Shown: positions 7,610 through 16,526, counted from the first letter of the stretch. The stretch: DNA of 64,000 bases from JAKVBH01 sp049800955 (GCF_049800955.1 NZ_JBNAGA010000001.1:1302001-1366000), one strand, 5' to 3'. The notes: generated by a model from the sequence alone, not told the origin. Program-made: numbers and translations.

Positions 7610-9151
7610 TCAGGTGTTTTGGCCGGTGTCAGGCGAAAAGCTCCGGCGCAACGCGGCCCGCGACAGTTTACCGTTGGGGCCCGTGGGCAGCCCGTCGAGA
7701 TGTCGGAAGAGACGCGGTTGCTTGTAACGCGCCAGATGTGCTTCCGCATGCGCCCGCAGCTGCTCCTCCGGCAAGGCCTCGGGGCCGGTGTAGAACGCCG
7801 CGATGACGCGGACCTCGGGCTTGATCTCGACATCCGTGACCGCCACGGACTCAATTCCAGCAAGGCTCTGCAAACAGGCCTCGACCTCCAAAGGCGAGAC
7901 CCGAAAGCCACCGGCATTCATCATGTCATCGGCGCGGCCTTCGTAGAAAATCTGCCCATCGGCATCCATGCGCGCCAGATCGCCGGTGTGAAACCAGCCA
8001 TCATGCAGTCGCTCAGCGGTCGCGCCAGCGGCATTGCAATAGCCCAGCATCAGGCCCGGATCTGCTGCATCAACGGCGATCTCGCCCGTTTCACCCCGGG
8101 CCACGGGTGCGCCATCGCGCATCAAGGCGATCCGGCGCCCGCGTTGCGCTGTGCCCAGAGCGCCGGGCGCAGCTGGGGCGTCCGGGCTCGCGGAGATGAA
8201 GGTCGAGCATTCGGACATGCCGTAAGCCTCGTAAATCGCGCGGCCTGATGCCGCCTGAAACCGTGCGCGCAAAGTCTCGGAGAGCTTTTCGCCTGCCGCA
8301 AGACCGTGGCGCAGTTTTGGTAAATCAAAGCTCTGATGGTGCTTGAGGATTTGTCGGTAAACCCCCGGAGCTGCGGCGAAAATCGTGGCGTCGTGTCTCT
8401 TCAAGAGGAGCGGAAGCATCTGCGGGGCTGTGTTGGCCGCTGGGATGAGCGCGGTCGCGCCCACACTCCAGGGATCCATGAGACCAGTGCCAAGGGTGAA
8501 GGACCAGTTGAAGCCGCCCGCGTGCAGCAAACGGTCTGTACCCGTCAGACCATACCAGCCTGCATGCATCATGCCGCGCGCCCAGATGGCGCGATGGGCA
8601 TGCACAACCGCGCGCGGTGTCCCCGATGTTCCGGAGGTGAAGATGATGTAGGCGGGGCGGTCCGGGTCGCCCATGGCAAAGGGTGCGGGCGGCAGCTCAT
8701 GGAATGTGCGGAGCTTATCCTGCGATATTTGGGCTAGCGCGTCGGGGCAGGCGATGTCAGGCGCGCGCAGAGCGCAGGCCGGATCCACGATGCTAGCCAG
8801 TTTCTGGACTTCTTCCTCCGTCAGCTGCGCCGATGTGGGGACAGGCAAGATCCCGGCCGTGATGCAGCCGAGATAGGCAATGGGAAAATCGGGCGTATTG
8901 CCCAAGCGCAAGAGGACACGGTCGCCCGGCGCCAGCCCGGACTGCAAAAGCCCCGTCGCGGTTCCCCTGATGGCCGTTGCGAGACGGGCGTAGCTCCACC
9001 GTTCGGCGCGGGCCGGACCCAGAACCGCCAGAGCGACCTTGTCAGGCAGGGACTCGGCATGTTGCAGGACATGGGCGGCCATGTTGAACGGGCGTGGACA
9101 GGCAGGCCAGGGGCTCCGATCGAGGAGGGAGGACACGTGAGGTGGGGTCAT
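7610..9151 (-). CDS. AMP-forming acyl-CoA synthetase (benzoate-CoA ligase-like)
   Basis: ANL-superfamily adenylate-forming enzyme, 513 residues, that activates a carboxylic acid to its CoA thioester. Motifs: YIIFTSGTSGTPRAVVHAH (P-loop), YGMSECSTF, GWFHTGDLARMDADGQIFY with GRADDMMNAGGFRVSP, and the C-terminal GPNGKLSRAALR carrying the catalytic Lys. The N-terminal FNMAAHVLQHA and overall pattern resemble benzoate/aromatic acid ligases, but the acid is uncertain. It is transcribed divergently from the XRE-cupin regulator, which probably controls it. Confidence 0.83.
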   Translation of the reverse strand: MTPPHVSSLLDRSPWPACPRPFNMAAHVLQHAESLPDKVALAVLGPARAERWSYARLATAIRGTATGLLQSGLAPGDRVLLRLGNTPDFPIAYLGCITAGILPVPTSAQLTEEEVQKLASIVDPACALRAPDIACPDALAQISQDKLRTFHELPPAPFAMGDPDRPAYIIFTSGTSGTPRAVVHAHRAIWARGMMHAGWYGLTGTDRLLHAGGFNWSFTLGTGLMDPWSVGATALIPAANTAPQMLPLLLKRHDATIFAAAPGVYRQILKHHQSFDLPKLRHGLAAGEKLSETLRARFQAASGRAIYEAYGMSECSTFISASPDAPAAPGALGTAQRGRRIALMRDGAPVARGETGEIAVDAADPGLMLGYCNAAGATAERLHDGWFHTGDLARMDADGQIFYEGRADDMMNAGGFRVSPLEVEACLQSLAGIESVAVTDVEIKPEVRVIAAFYTGPEALPEEQLRAHAEAHLARYKQPRLFRHLDGLPTGPNGKLSRAALRRSFSPDTGQNT

Positions 9152-9214
9152 GCCATGTTGCTACGCAGTGCGGCCTGCGGTTGCAAGGGTCGGACAGGGC
9201 GACTATCAGACCCC

Positions 9215-9841
9215 ATGACCCAACGCAGAGACCCCAAATCCCTGATCCAGCTGGCCCGCGCGAATGGCGCGGATGCCCATGCCGAGCCCCTTGATCTTGG
9301 CGCCCGCGTACGTGCGCTGCGCAAGGATCGGGACTGGACATTGGAACAGGCGGCAAAACAGGCGGGTCTGGCGCGCTCAACCTTGTCGAAGATCGAAAAT
9401 GGACAGATGTCGCCGACATATGACGCGCTGAAGAAGCTGGCGCTGGGGCTCGACATCTCGATCCCGCAACTGTTCACAGCGCCCTCGGATGGGCAGATCA
9501 TGGGGCGGATGGCGGTGACTTCGTCCGGGGAAGGGACTGAGCAGGCCACGGCGACCTATGAGCATGAGTTGCTGGCAGATCAGCTGACGCGCAAAGCAAT
9601 GTTGCCCTACCGGGCCCGCGTGCGCGCGCGGTCCATGGACGAATTTGATGGCTGGGTGCGCCATGACGGAGAAGAATTTCTCTATGTCCTGACGGGAACG
9701 ATTCGTCTCTATACGGAGTTCTATGAGCCTGTGGAGATGCGGCGAGGCGACAGCGCCTATTACGACGCCGCCATGGGGCATAACGTGATCTCAACCAGCG
9801 AAGAAGACGCGACCATCCTATGGGTCACGTCGCTCAGTTGA
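9215..9841 (+). CDS. XRE-family regulator with C-terminal cupin domain
   Basis: Transcription factor with an N-terminal helix-turn-helix (LGARVRALRKDRDWTLEQAA then GLARSTLSKIENGQMSPTYD, residues ~28-70) and a C-terminal cupin (FDGWVRHDGEEFLYVLTGTI, near residues 145-165) that probably senses a small carboxylate. The start at 9215 (MTQRRDPKS) gives 208 residues; upstream sequence in frame lies inside the divergent ligase gene region. The 63-base gap to the ligase start must hold both promoters. The related PuuR/MmsR-like regulators repress neighbouring catabolic genes; that is inference here. Confidence 0.87.
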   Translation: MTQRRDPKSLIQLARANGADAHAEPLDLGARVRALRKDRDWTLEQAAKQAGLARSTLSKIENGQMSPTYDALKKLALGLDISIPQLFTAPSDGQIMGRMAVTSSGEGTEQATATYEHELLADQLTRKAMLPYRARVRARSMDEFDGWVRHDGEEFLYVLTGTIRLYTEFYEPVEMRRGDSAYYDAAMGHNVISTSEEDATILWVTSLS

Positions 9842-10072
9842 TCAGCGTACGTGCATTTCAGAGGCCTGCCGCGCCAGGCTTTCGATAAACAGCCAATCAT
9901 CAATCTCCTGGCTGGCTTCAAAGGCTGTCAAATCATGGCGCGCCGCGATATGTTCGACCAGACGCGAACGCTCGTCCATATCGGGCAGCACATCTTCGTC
10001 GACATTCGGAAATCGCGACTTGAGACGGCCAAGATAGTCCGTGAGATTGTTGGTGAGGTCCGACCAGTTCAT
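9842..10072 (-). CDS. Small hypothetical protein, 76 residues
   Basis: I do not recognise a named family. The product is soluble, acidic and probably helical (MNWSDLTNNLTDYL..., EASQEIDDWLFIESLA), with no signal peptide or membrane segment. It ends one base from the stop of the XRE-cupin gene, convergently. The spacing and coding-like composition suggest a real gene; the ribosome site (GGGA about ten bases upstream) is weak. Confidence 0.6.
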   Translation of the reverse strand: MNWSDLTNNLTDYLGRLKSRFPNVDEDVLPDMDERSRLVEHIAARHDLTAFEASQEIDDWLFIESLARQASEMHVR

Positions 10073-10223
10073 TGCAAGTATCCCATGTTTGCCAGCACCC
10101 CTGCCTAGGGCCTGATCATTAGGAAGAAGTAGAGTTAAATAAACGCTAATCTCGAAAAAAGTCGATTTGCCGTATTTTTTGGTTAAAGAAACACTTTTCA
10201 GGGCACTTTAAGACTTTGAAATT

Positions 10224-10874
10224 TCACCTGAAAAGTCGAGGCAGTAGAATTACTGCAACCAGTGCTCCAAAAGCTTGCATCACGATGAACATTGGTGCGT
10301 GCGCGGGAAAAATACCTGCAAAAGTATCGCTAAGCGTGCGCGCGATGGTCACGGCAGGATTCGCGAATGAGGTGGATGCGGTGAACCAATAAGCGCCAGT
10401 GATGTAGAGCCCGACCAGTGTTGGGATCGCATCCGGACGCGAGCGCAAGCCCCCGAAAATGACAAAGAGCAAGCCAAAGGTCGCAACACTCTCGGAAACC
10501 CATTGCGCGGGCCCGGTGCGATGCAGGGTTTGCGAGAGCTGAAACACGGGTTGGTCAAACATGATATGCGTGAGCCAGACGCCCGCGATACCGCCTGAAA
10601 CCTGAACGGCGATGTAGGCCAGCGCAAGCGCCAACGTGATCTCGCCGCGCCAGGCAAAGGCGAGGGTCACGACAGGATTGAAATGCGCGCCCGAGATGGG
10701 GCCAAGCACGGTGATAATCGCATAGAGCATGCAGCCGGTGGCGATTGCATTGGCCAGGAGCGCAATGGCCGTGTTGCCCCCAGCCAAAGTCTCGCCCATG
10801 ATCCCTGAGCCTATGACGGACATGAGCAACAGCGCTGTCCCCAGAGCTTCTGCGGCGAGCTTTTGCGCGGTCAT
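10224..10874 (-). CDS. aqpS: Aquaglyceroporin of the AqpS type, arsenic-linked
   Basis: Six-helix channel of the MIP family, 216 residues. The two half-helix motifs are AHFNPVVT (NPV at 66-68) and FANPAVTIAR (NPA at 172-174, with the filter Arg at 179). The NPV in place of the first NPA is the visible departure from the family norm. It is coupled by ATGA to the arsenate reductase gene. In Sinorhizobium meliloti an AqpS channel in the ars operon lets arsenite made by ArsC leave the cell; the gene pair here suggests the same job. No arsR or arsB is adjacent. Confidence 0.85.
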   Translation of the reverse strand: MTAQKLAAEALGTALLLMSVIGSGIMGETLAGGNTAIALLANAIATGCMLYAIITVLGPISGAHFNPVVTLAFAWRGEITLALALAYIAVQVSGGIAGVWLTHIMFDQPVFQLSQTLHRTGPAQWVSESVATFGLLFVIFGGLRSRPDAIPTLVGLYITGAYWFTASTSFANPAVTIARTLSDTFAGIFPAHAPMFIVMQAFGALVAVILLPRLFR

Positions 10875-11347
10875 CGAAAGTCTCCTATTTGGGTCAGCGC
10901 GGTTTTGAGCGCGCCGCGATCCATCGCCTCAAAAGGCAGATCGAGCAAGCTGCGGGCGCGGCCCTGCAACAAGGCATAGGCCGTTTCAAAGGCTGTGGCC
11001 CGTTCGTCTTTTGTCGCTGCTGCGGGATCGTCAACACCCCAATGGACGGATATGGGCGCGCCCGACCATAGCGGGCATGTTTCTCCTGCGGCCGCGCTGC
11101 AAACTGTTATCACGACATCCATCTGAGGCGCGTCGCAAGAGGCAAATTCATCCCAGGATTTTGAGCGTGCTTGGGATATGTCATGGCCCCGAGAGCTCAG
11201 CAACCTCAGGCTTTGCGGATGCACCCGTCCGGTCGGATGCGATCCCGCGGAATAGGCGCGTACACGGCCTGCGCCGTCGGTATTGAAGATGGATTCCAGC
11301 AAGATCGAGCGGGCGGAGTTTCCGGTGCACAAAACAAGTATGTTCAT
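10871..11347 (-). CDS. arsC: Arsenate reductase, low-molecular-weight phosphatase type
   Basis: Reduces arsenate to arsenite in the cytoplasm. The 158-residue protein has the LMW-phosphatase P-loop C7-TGNSA-R13 at its N-terminus and two further Cys (C83 in VITVCSAAAG and C91 in GETCPLW), spaced like the Cys triad of thioredoxin-coupled ArsC; this argues against a tyrosine phosphatase. It is followed with a four-base overlap by the aqpS-type channel. A 56-base gap separates it from the small lipoprotein gene upstream. Confidence 0.87.
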   Translation of the reverse strand: MNILVLCTGNSARSILLESIFNTDGAGRVRAYSAGSHPTGRVHPQSLRLLSSRGHDISQARSKSWDEFASCDAPQMDVVITVCSAAAGETCPLWSGAPISVHWGVDDPAAATKDERATAFETAYALLQGRARSLLDLPFEAMDRGALKTALTQIGDFR

Positions 11348-11403
11348 CAGGCCCGCCTAAGGCGTCTTTGTAACGGTCCTGTGACGGGCTCGATCAGCAT
11401 GGT

Positions 11404-11550
11404 TCATAAGACGGTTTTGACGACCGTTTTGGTGGCTTTGACGGGCACTTTCACAGCCGTTCGCGCCACGCCGCAACTGACGAGCGCCAAGAGGCTCACC
11501 GCCAGGACCAAGCGCCGCGCGAGATCTGCGCCCCGGTCAGTTTTCGTCAT
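11404..11550 (-). CDS. 48-residue lipoprotein overlapping the peptide-binding protein gene
   Basis: A short gene reading MTKTDRGADLARRLVLAVSL then LALVSCGVARTAVKVPVKAT and a Lys/Val/Thr-rich tail ending in KTVL. The lipobox LVSC with Gly after the Cys, behind a hydrophobic helix, predicts a lipid-anchored peptide of about 23 residues after cleavage. Its ATG (11550) lies inside the 3' end of the upstream solute-binding protein gene, overlapping by 14 bases in another frame, so it is probably translated from the same message. Function unknown; small basic lipoproteins of this kind resemble entericidins in size only. Confidence 0.6.
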   Translation of the reverse strand: MTKTDRGADLARRLVLAVSLLALVSCGVARTAVKVPVKATKTVVKTVL

Positions 11551-13372
11551 ACCACCACACATCCGGTTGCCAGCCGATCCAGTCGCCGTACATCGGGATG
11601 CGTTCGGGATATTTCAGCTCCTTGACATGGGCCACGCGGCCCACGTTGAACTGATAGATCGGAATGACATAGCGCCCCGTGGTCAGAATGCGGTCAAGCG
11701 CGCGGGTGGCGGCGATGAAATCCTCGTTGTTCTCGGAATTCACAAGCCGGTTGATCATGGCTTCAGCGGCGGGTGAGTTGACGCCCATCCAGTTGCGTGT
11801 GCCGGGCGTGTCGATGCCATCGGCGCCCCAATAGAGCAATTGCTCATTGCCGGGCGAGAGCGACAGACCGCGCCGATAGTACGCCATGCCAAAGTCATAT
11901 GCGTTGGTGCGCTCTTTATATTGCGCGCTGTCGACAGTGGTGATCGTGGGTGTGATGCCCAAACGGGTCAGCGCTTCGACATAGATATCAATAATGGCCT
12001 GGTTTTCCGAAGAGCCCTGCCGCAGGAGGATCTCAAACGTGAACGGCGTGCCGGCGCTGTCTTTCATGACACCGTCCTGAATGGTCCAACCCGCTTCCTC
12101 CATCAGCGCCATGGCTTTGGCGATATTGGCGCGGTTGCGCTCGGAGCCGTCAGACACTGGCAGGCTGTAGCCCTCCAATGCGCCGGGCAGAAGGTCCGCC
12201 GCGAAAGGCTCGAGGAATTCGGCGACGCGCCCCTCGGCGGGGCCATCGCGCATGCCCAGCACCGAATTCGAGAAGTAGGACGTTATCCGGGGCTGTGCAC
12301 CGCCGGTCATGGCCTCGTTTATAAACTCGAAGTTGAAGGCATGGATCATCGCGTCGCGCACGCGCCAGTCCTTGAAGACATCCTTGCGGGAATTCATCAC
12401 GAAGCCCGTGATGCCCGTGGGCCTCTGGTGCGGGATTTCCGAGAGGATCACGTCTCCGTTCTGGACCGAAGGGAAATTGAACTGCGTTGCCCATTTGGAG
12501 GCGTTGAACTCGCGATGCGTGTTCAGCTCACCGGCCTTGAACGCCTCAAAGGCGACCGCGCCGTCGCCGAAGAACTCAATGCGGATCTCATCCAGATTGT
12601 TGGTGCCACGGCGGAACGGAACCTTGGCGCCCCAATAGTCCGGATTGCGTTTGAGCGAGACAAAGCGCCCGGCTTCAAAATCATCGATGACATAGGGCGC
12701 GGAGGTGATGGGGATCGTATCAAGGCCCGATGCCGCGAAATCGATCCCGTCCCATTGTGCTTTCTTGAGCACCGGTCTGAGCCCCACAAGCAGAGCAAGC
12801 TCCCGGTCTTCGGTGTTGAAGGTGAAGCGGATCCTGCGCGGACCGGTTTGCTCCATCGTCTCAATCTTGCCCCAGAGCCCCTGGTAGCGCGGGTGGCCCA
12901 CGGTGCCCAGCGTCTCGTAGGACCACATGACATCCTCCACCGTAACCGGCGTGCCATCAGAGAATCGCGCTTCCTCACGCAGGGTGAATTCGGCCCAGGA
13001 GCGATCCTCTGCAGTCTCGACCGATTCGGCCAAAAGACCGTAAAGTCCGAAGGGTTCGTCGTAGGAACGTCCCATCAAGCTCTCGACGGCGATGAAACGG
13101 AGCATCCACGGAACGGACCCTTTTCGGATGAATGGGTTGAGGCTGTCGAAGCCGCCAGCTTCGCCCATGACGATGCGCCCGCCCTTGGGCGCGTCGGGAT
13201 TGGCATAGGGGAGGGACACAAAATCCGGTGGGAGGGCAGGGTCGCCATACATAGCGATGCCATGGCTGGCCTCAGCTTGCGCGAATCCCCCAATCGAAAT
13301 GCTGGCCATCAGCAGCCCGGCGCCAAGCGCGGGGCGGAAAAAATCTAGGCCCATTTTATCAACAATCCTCAT
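11537..13372 (-). CDS. Periplasmic oligopeptide-binding protein, SBP family 5 (YejA-like)
   Basis: Extracellular solute-binding protein of 611 residues, family 5, closest in pattern to YejA: signal peptide to about residue 34, then HGIAMYGDPALPPDFVSLPY, ANPDAPKGGRIVMGEAGGFDSLNPF and a C-terminal KYPERIPMYGDWIGWQPDVW. It would bind peptides for an ABC importer of the YejABEF/microcin C class. No permease or ATPase genes are adjacent, so its partners must be encoded elsewhere. An alternative ATG 18 bases downstream (MGLDFF) has a comparable ribosome site. Confidence 0.85.
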   Translation of the reverse strand: MRIVDKMGLDFFRPALGAGLLMASISIGGFAQAEASHGIAMYGDPALPPDFVSLPYANPDAPKGGRIVMGEAGGFDSLNPFIRKGSVPWMLRFIAVESLMGRSYDEPFGLYGLLAESVETAEDRSWAEFTLREEARFSDGTPVTVEDVMWSYETLGTVGHPRYQGLWGKIETMEQTGPRRIRFTFNTEDRELALLVGLRPVLKKAQWDGIDFAASGLDTIPITSAPYVIDDFEAGRFVSLKRNPDYWGAKVPFRRGTNNLDEIRIEFFGDGAVAFEAFKAGELNTHREFNASKWATQFNFPSVQNGDVILSEIPHQRPTGITGFVMNSRKDVFKDWRVRDAMIHAFNFEFINEAMTGGAQPRITSYFSNSVLGMRDGPAEGRVAEFLEPFAADLLPGALEGYSLPVSDGSERNRANIAKAMALMEEAGWTIQDGVMKDSAGTPFTFEILLRQGSSENQAIIDIYVEALTRLGITPTITTVDSAQYKERTNAYDFGMAYYRRGLSLSPGNEQLLYWGADGIDTPGTRNWMGVNSPAAEAMINRLVNSENNEDFIAATRALDRILTTGRYVIPIYQFNVGRVAHVKELKYPERIPMYGDWIGWQPDVWWYDEN

Positions 13373-13389
13373 CTGCCCTATTATTATTG

Positions 13390-13542
13390 ACGCAGAGCGT
13401 AGCGGGGGTTTTACGCGTTTTCAAACTTTTAGCTTTCATGGCTCACAGAAATTGCTTATAAAGAGATCACTGCTCGATAGGTTTCTTGCCTGTATGAAAC
13501 CTGCCTCAATAACTGACCCCGGCTTCGTGCCGGGGTTTTTTT
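13390..13542 (+). ncRNA. Candidate small RNA ending in an orphan terminator
   Basis: The + strand between the divergent starts of the peptide-binding protein and bdhA carries a strong terminator (13517-13542) with no + strand gene before it. I see no ORF worth calling in the 140 bases upstream, so a small RNA or a short untranslated transcript is the simplest reading. The 5' end is a guess; no clear promoter can be picked out. Confidence 0.3.
13517..13542 (+). terminator. Rho-independent terminator
   Basis: CCCCGGC, loop TTCGT, GCCGGGG, then seven Ts. Seven perfect pairs and a full U-run make this one of the best intrinsic terminators in the window. It points away from the peptide-binding protein gene and toward bdhA, whose promoter must lie downstream. 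Confidence 0.85.
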
Positions 13543-13706
13543 GTGCCTGCCTTTTGCACATCTGCGCGCGCGATCACATCGTTTCGGTCAACGGCTGTGC
13601 GCATCGTCGGCGCCGCGTTCTGCGGGAGGGTCAGAACGCGACGCCTTTCATCTTGGGGGAGAGTTGATTTGCTGCCCAACATGTAGAGGTAGTAACCACA
13701 TTTTGA

Positions 13707-13723
13707 GTTAACACGAGGTTAAC
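13707..13723. promoter_or_regulatory. Paired GTTAAC sites upstream of bdhA
   Basis: Two GTTAAC hexamers are repeated with an 11-base pitch (GTTAACACGAGGTTAAC), about 120 bases before bdhA. Same-face spacing suits a regulator binding site, but no regulator is identified. The rest of 13543-13844 shows nothing else I can name. Confidence 0.3.
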
Positions 13724-13844
13724 GACGATGTTGCGGATAAGTGTCACGGGTGTGCGTGGCGACAATTGGTGTCCCGTGTTTAGCGGTTTCCCTCGCGCGC
13801 GCAGCATGTAGTATTGCGGCAATGCAGCAACAGGAGCCGGGGAC

Positions 13845-14630
13845 ATGACACAAACAGCGCAGCTTGCGGGCAAGACCGCCGTGATTACGGGATCGAACTC
13901 CGGGATCGGTCTGGGCATCGCCTGGGAAATGGCGCGCGCGGGCGCCGATGTTGTCCTGAACTCCTTTACGGATCGGGACGAGGATCATGCACTGGCGGAG
14001 CAGATTGCGGCCGAAACAGGCGTCACAGCGCGCTACATCAAGGCGGACATGTCAAAGGGGGGCGAATGTCGGGCCCTGATCGAGACCGCTGGCCGCTGCG
14101 ATATTCTGATCAACAATGCAGGTATTCAATACGTGGCGCCGATGGAGGAGTTTCCGACCGAGAAATGGGACGCCATTATCGCGATCAACCTCAGCTCCGC
14201 CTTCCACACCACCGCCGCCGCCTTGCCCAAGATGCGGGCTGCGGGCTGGGGGCGGGTGATCAATGTTGCCTCCGCCCATGGATTGACCGCATCGCCCTAC
14301 AAGTCGGCCTATATTTCAGCCAAACACGGCATCGTCGGCATGACTAAGACCGTGGCGCTGGAGACGGCCCGTGAACCCATCACGGCCAATGCGATTTGCC
14401 CGGGCTATGTTCTGACGCCGCTGGTCGAAAGCCAGATCCCGGACACGGCCAAGAAATACGGGATGTCCGAGGAGGAGGCCAAACAAAAGGTCATCCTTGA
14501 GCGGCAACCGTCCAAGGAATTCGCGACCGTCGAGCAGCTTGGTGGGACGGCTGTGTTTCTGGCATCTGACGCGGCCGCGCAGATCACGGGCACGACGATC
14601 TCCGTCGATGGTGGCTGGACTGCGCTCTGA
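13845..14630 (+). CDS. bdhA: D-3-hydroxybutyrate dehydrogenase
   Basis: Short-chain dehydrogenase of 261 residues that interconverts 3-hydroxybutyrate and acetoacetate with NAD, the step that feeds poly-hydroxybutyrate breakdown into central metabolism. Visible: cofactor loop TGSNSGIG (15-22), NNAG (90-93), catalytic Ser143, Tyr156 and Lys160 in SAYISAKHG, and the BDH-like GYVLTPLVESQIPDTAKKYG. A patatin gene follows 122 bases later, a pairing frequently seen with bdhA in this family. The gap holds an intergenic repeat. Confidence 0.9.
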   Translation: MTQTAQLAGKTAVITGSNSGIGLGIAWEMARAGADVVLNSFTDRDEDHALAEQIAAETGVTARYIKADMSKGGECRALIETAGRCDILINNAGIQYVAPMEEFPTEKWDAIIAINLSSAFHTTAAALPKMRAAGWGRVINVASAHGLTASPYKSAYISAKHGIVGMTKTVALETAREPITANAICPGYVLTPLVESQIPDTAKKYGMSEEEAKQKVILERQPSKEFATVEQLGGTAVFLASDAAAQITGTTISVDGGWTAL

Positions 14631-14687
14631 ACCGCGCGGTTTTTCAATGCGTGCTGCACACACTGGATGCGCGCTGACGCGCGGTTT

Positions 14688-14743
14688 GGGGGCGTTGCCC
14701 CCGGCCTGCGGCCTCCCCCAAGGTATTTGGGGACAAAAGAAGG
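14688..14743 (+). repeat. Dispersed intergenic repeat (hairpin plus TATTT tail)
   Basis: GGGGGC-GTT-GCCCCC hairpin, then GGCCTGCGGCC, then CCCCAAGGTATTTGGGG and ACAAAAGAAG. It ends ten bases before the patatin start, so its last bases also provide that gene's GAAGGAG ribosome site. Same family as 19641, 37902 and 56183. Confidence 0.65.
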
Positions 14744-14752
14744 AGACGGCAC

Positions 14753-15796
14753 ATGCGTGAGCCTGTACGCATCAATCTTGGCTTGCAAGGCGGCGGCGCC
14801 CATGGGGCGTTTACCTGGGGGGTGTTGGATCGTTTGTTGGAGGAGCCCTGGCTGGAGATCGCGGCGGTGACGGGCACATCAGCGGGCGCTTTGAATGGGG
14901 CGGCGCTGAAGTCTGGTTGGGTGCGGGGCGACCGCGAGGGGGCTCGGGAGGCGCTGGAGGCGCTGTGGCAGCAGGTCTCGGGGATCAGCGACTTGCGCAT
15001 GCCGGCATGGATGCAGGGATTTGTTCCGGAGCCGTTTTTTACGGCAAAAGCGCTTGAGTATTCGCCACTTTTTGCAATGGCGGATACGCTGACACGCGTT
15101 GTGTCGCCGTATATCTATGGACCTTTCTACAAGAACCCTTTGGAGCGGATCGTCTCGGAATTTGATTTCGACAAGGTGTGCACGCGTGTCAAAGGGCCTG
15201 AGCTACATGTCTGCACCACATGTGTTCGGGATGGCAAGGTGCGGGTGTTTACCGGGGAGGGGATCAATACCGATGTCATTCTCGCGTCTGCCTGCCTGCC
15301 CACATTGTTTCAGGCCATTGAGATGCCTGATCCGGTTACCGGTGCGCCGGAGGCATTCTGGGACGGCGGTTATACGGGTAATCCTGCGTTGTTTCCGTTG
15401 TTTGAGGCGCATTTGCCCGATGACATTGTCATTGTGAACATCAACCCGCTGGAGCGGGAGGGGATACCGGCCACGCCGCAGGACATTGCCAACAGGATCA
15501 ACGAGATCAGTTTCAACTCCTCCTTGTTGCGCGAGTTGCGCGCGATCGAGTTTGTTCAGCGGTTGCTGGATCAAGGGCAGATCCCGGAGGGGGCGATGAA
15601 GCGCCTGCGGGTGCACATGATTGCGGATGATGGGTTGATGAATGATCTGTCCGTTGCGACCAAACTGGTCGCTCTGCCGAGTGTGATCGCGCAGCTCAAG
15701 GCGGCGGGGCAGGAGGCTGCCGAGGTCTTTCTTAGCAAACACGCAGATGATCTGGGGCAGCGGCAAAGCGCGGATTTACGCGATATGTTTGCCTGA
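14753..15796 (+). CDS. Patatin-like phospholipase
   Basis: Serine lipid acyl hydrolase of 347 residues. The oxyanion loop GGGAHG (13-18), nucleophile motif GTSAG (Ser43) and catalytic Asp in WDGGYTGNP (Asp204) are all intact, so the Ser-Asp dyad is complete. No signal peptide is visible, so it acts in the cytoplasm or at the inner membrane face. The location next to bdhA suggests a role in lipid or polyester granule turnover, which is inference only. Confidence 0.87.
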   Translation: MREPVRINLGLQGGGAHGAFTWGVLDRLLEEPWLEIAAVTGTSAGALNGAALKSGWVRGDREGAREALEALWQQVSGISDLRMPAWMQGFVPEPFFTAKALEYSPLFAMADTLTRVVSPYIYGPFYKNPLERIVSEFDFDKVCTRVKGPELHVCTTCVRDGKVRVFTGEGINTDVILASACLPTLFQAIEMPDPVTGAPEAFWDGGYTGNPALFPLFEAHLPDDIVIVNINPLEREGIPATPQDIANRINEISFNSSLLRELRAIEFVQRLLDQGQIPEGAMKRLRVHMIADDGLMNDLSVATKLVALPSVIAQLKAAGQEAAEVFLSKHADDLGQRQSADLRDMFA

Positions 15797-15827
15797 AACG
15801 GGCCTGCCTGCGCGCGGGACTGCGCCC

Positions 15828-16526
15828 TCAGGACGCGCGTTTGCGCGCCAGCTCTTCAATCTTGGCTTTGGCATCCTTGCCATTGGGATAGACGAGGCCA
15901 GCCGAAATCACGAGCTTGGCTGCATCTTCAACGCTCATATCCAGCTCTATTATGTCTTCTTTCGGGAAGAAGAGAAGGAAGCCTGACGTCGGGTTGGGTG
16001 TTGTGGGTACGAAGACGGAGATAAGATCGCCCTGTGTCTCGGCGCGGTCGGCCACTTCGCCGCGCGCCGTCGTCGAGATAAAGCCGATGGCCCAGATGCC
16101 CTTGCGCGGGTATTGGAAAAGGCAGGCCTTCTCGAAGCTGCGCTCGGATTGCGCGAAGACGGTTTCCGCGATTTGCTTGATGCCTGAATAGATCGAGCGG
16201 ACCACGGGCGTGCGCTCCACCAGGCTCTCGGCAAAGCGGATGAGCGACCGGCCGATCAGTCCCTTTGCGATCCAGCCGACGATGATCGTGAAGATCAGGA
16301 AGATGATCACGCCCACACCGCGCAGGTTAATCCCAATGTATTTCTCGGGGTTGAACGTGTCCGGAACGAGAGGCAGCACAAAACTGTCGACCCAGCCTGC
16401 CAGTGTCCAGAGGAACCAGATCGTCAGGCCAACAGGGGCGATCACCACTAGACCTGTCAGGAAAGACGCGCGCAGGCGCGAGATCAGGCCCGGCCGTCTG
16501 GGTTCAGGGTCAAATGGGGTCGTCAT
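15828..16526 (-). CDS. DUF502 family membrane protein
   Basis: A 232-residue inner-membrane protein with two transmembrane helices (about residues 20-42 and 70-92) followed by a soluble domain. The DUF502 pattern is visible: TPVVRSIYSGIKQIAETVF, PRKGIWAIGFIST, VFVPTTPNPTSGFLLFFPKE. Biochemical role is unknown. It lies tail-to-tail with the patatin gene and stands as its own transcription unit. Confidence 0.85.
   Translation of the reverse strand: MTTPFDPEPRRPGLISRLRASFLTGLVVIAPVGLTIWFLWTLAGWVDSFVLPLVPDTFNPEKYIGINLRGVGVIIFLIFTIIVGWIAKGLIGRSLIRFAESLVERTPVVRSIYSGIKQIAETVFAQSERSFEKACLFQYPRKGIWAIGFISTTARGEVADRAETQGDLISVFVPTTPNPTSGFLLFFPKEDIIELDMSVEDAAKLVISAGLVYPNGKDAKAKIEELARKRAS

Noticed and set aside
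11840..13348. A 502-codon open frame on the + strand opposite the peptide-binding protein
   Set aside because: It is the mirror of a clear minus-strand gene with signal peptide and family motifs; its own translation is Arg/His/Gly-rich with no motif.
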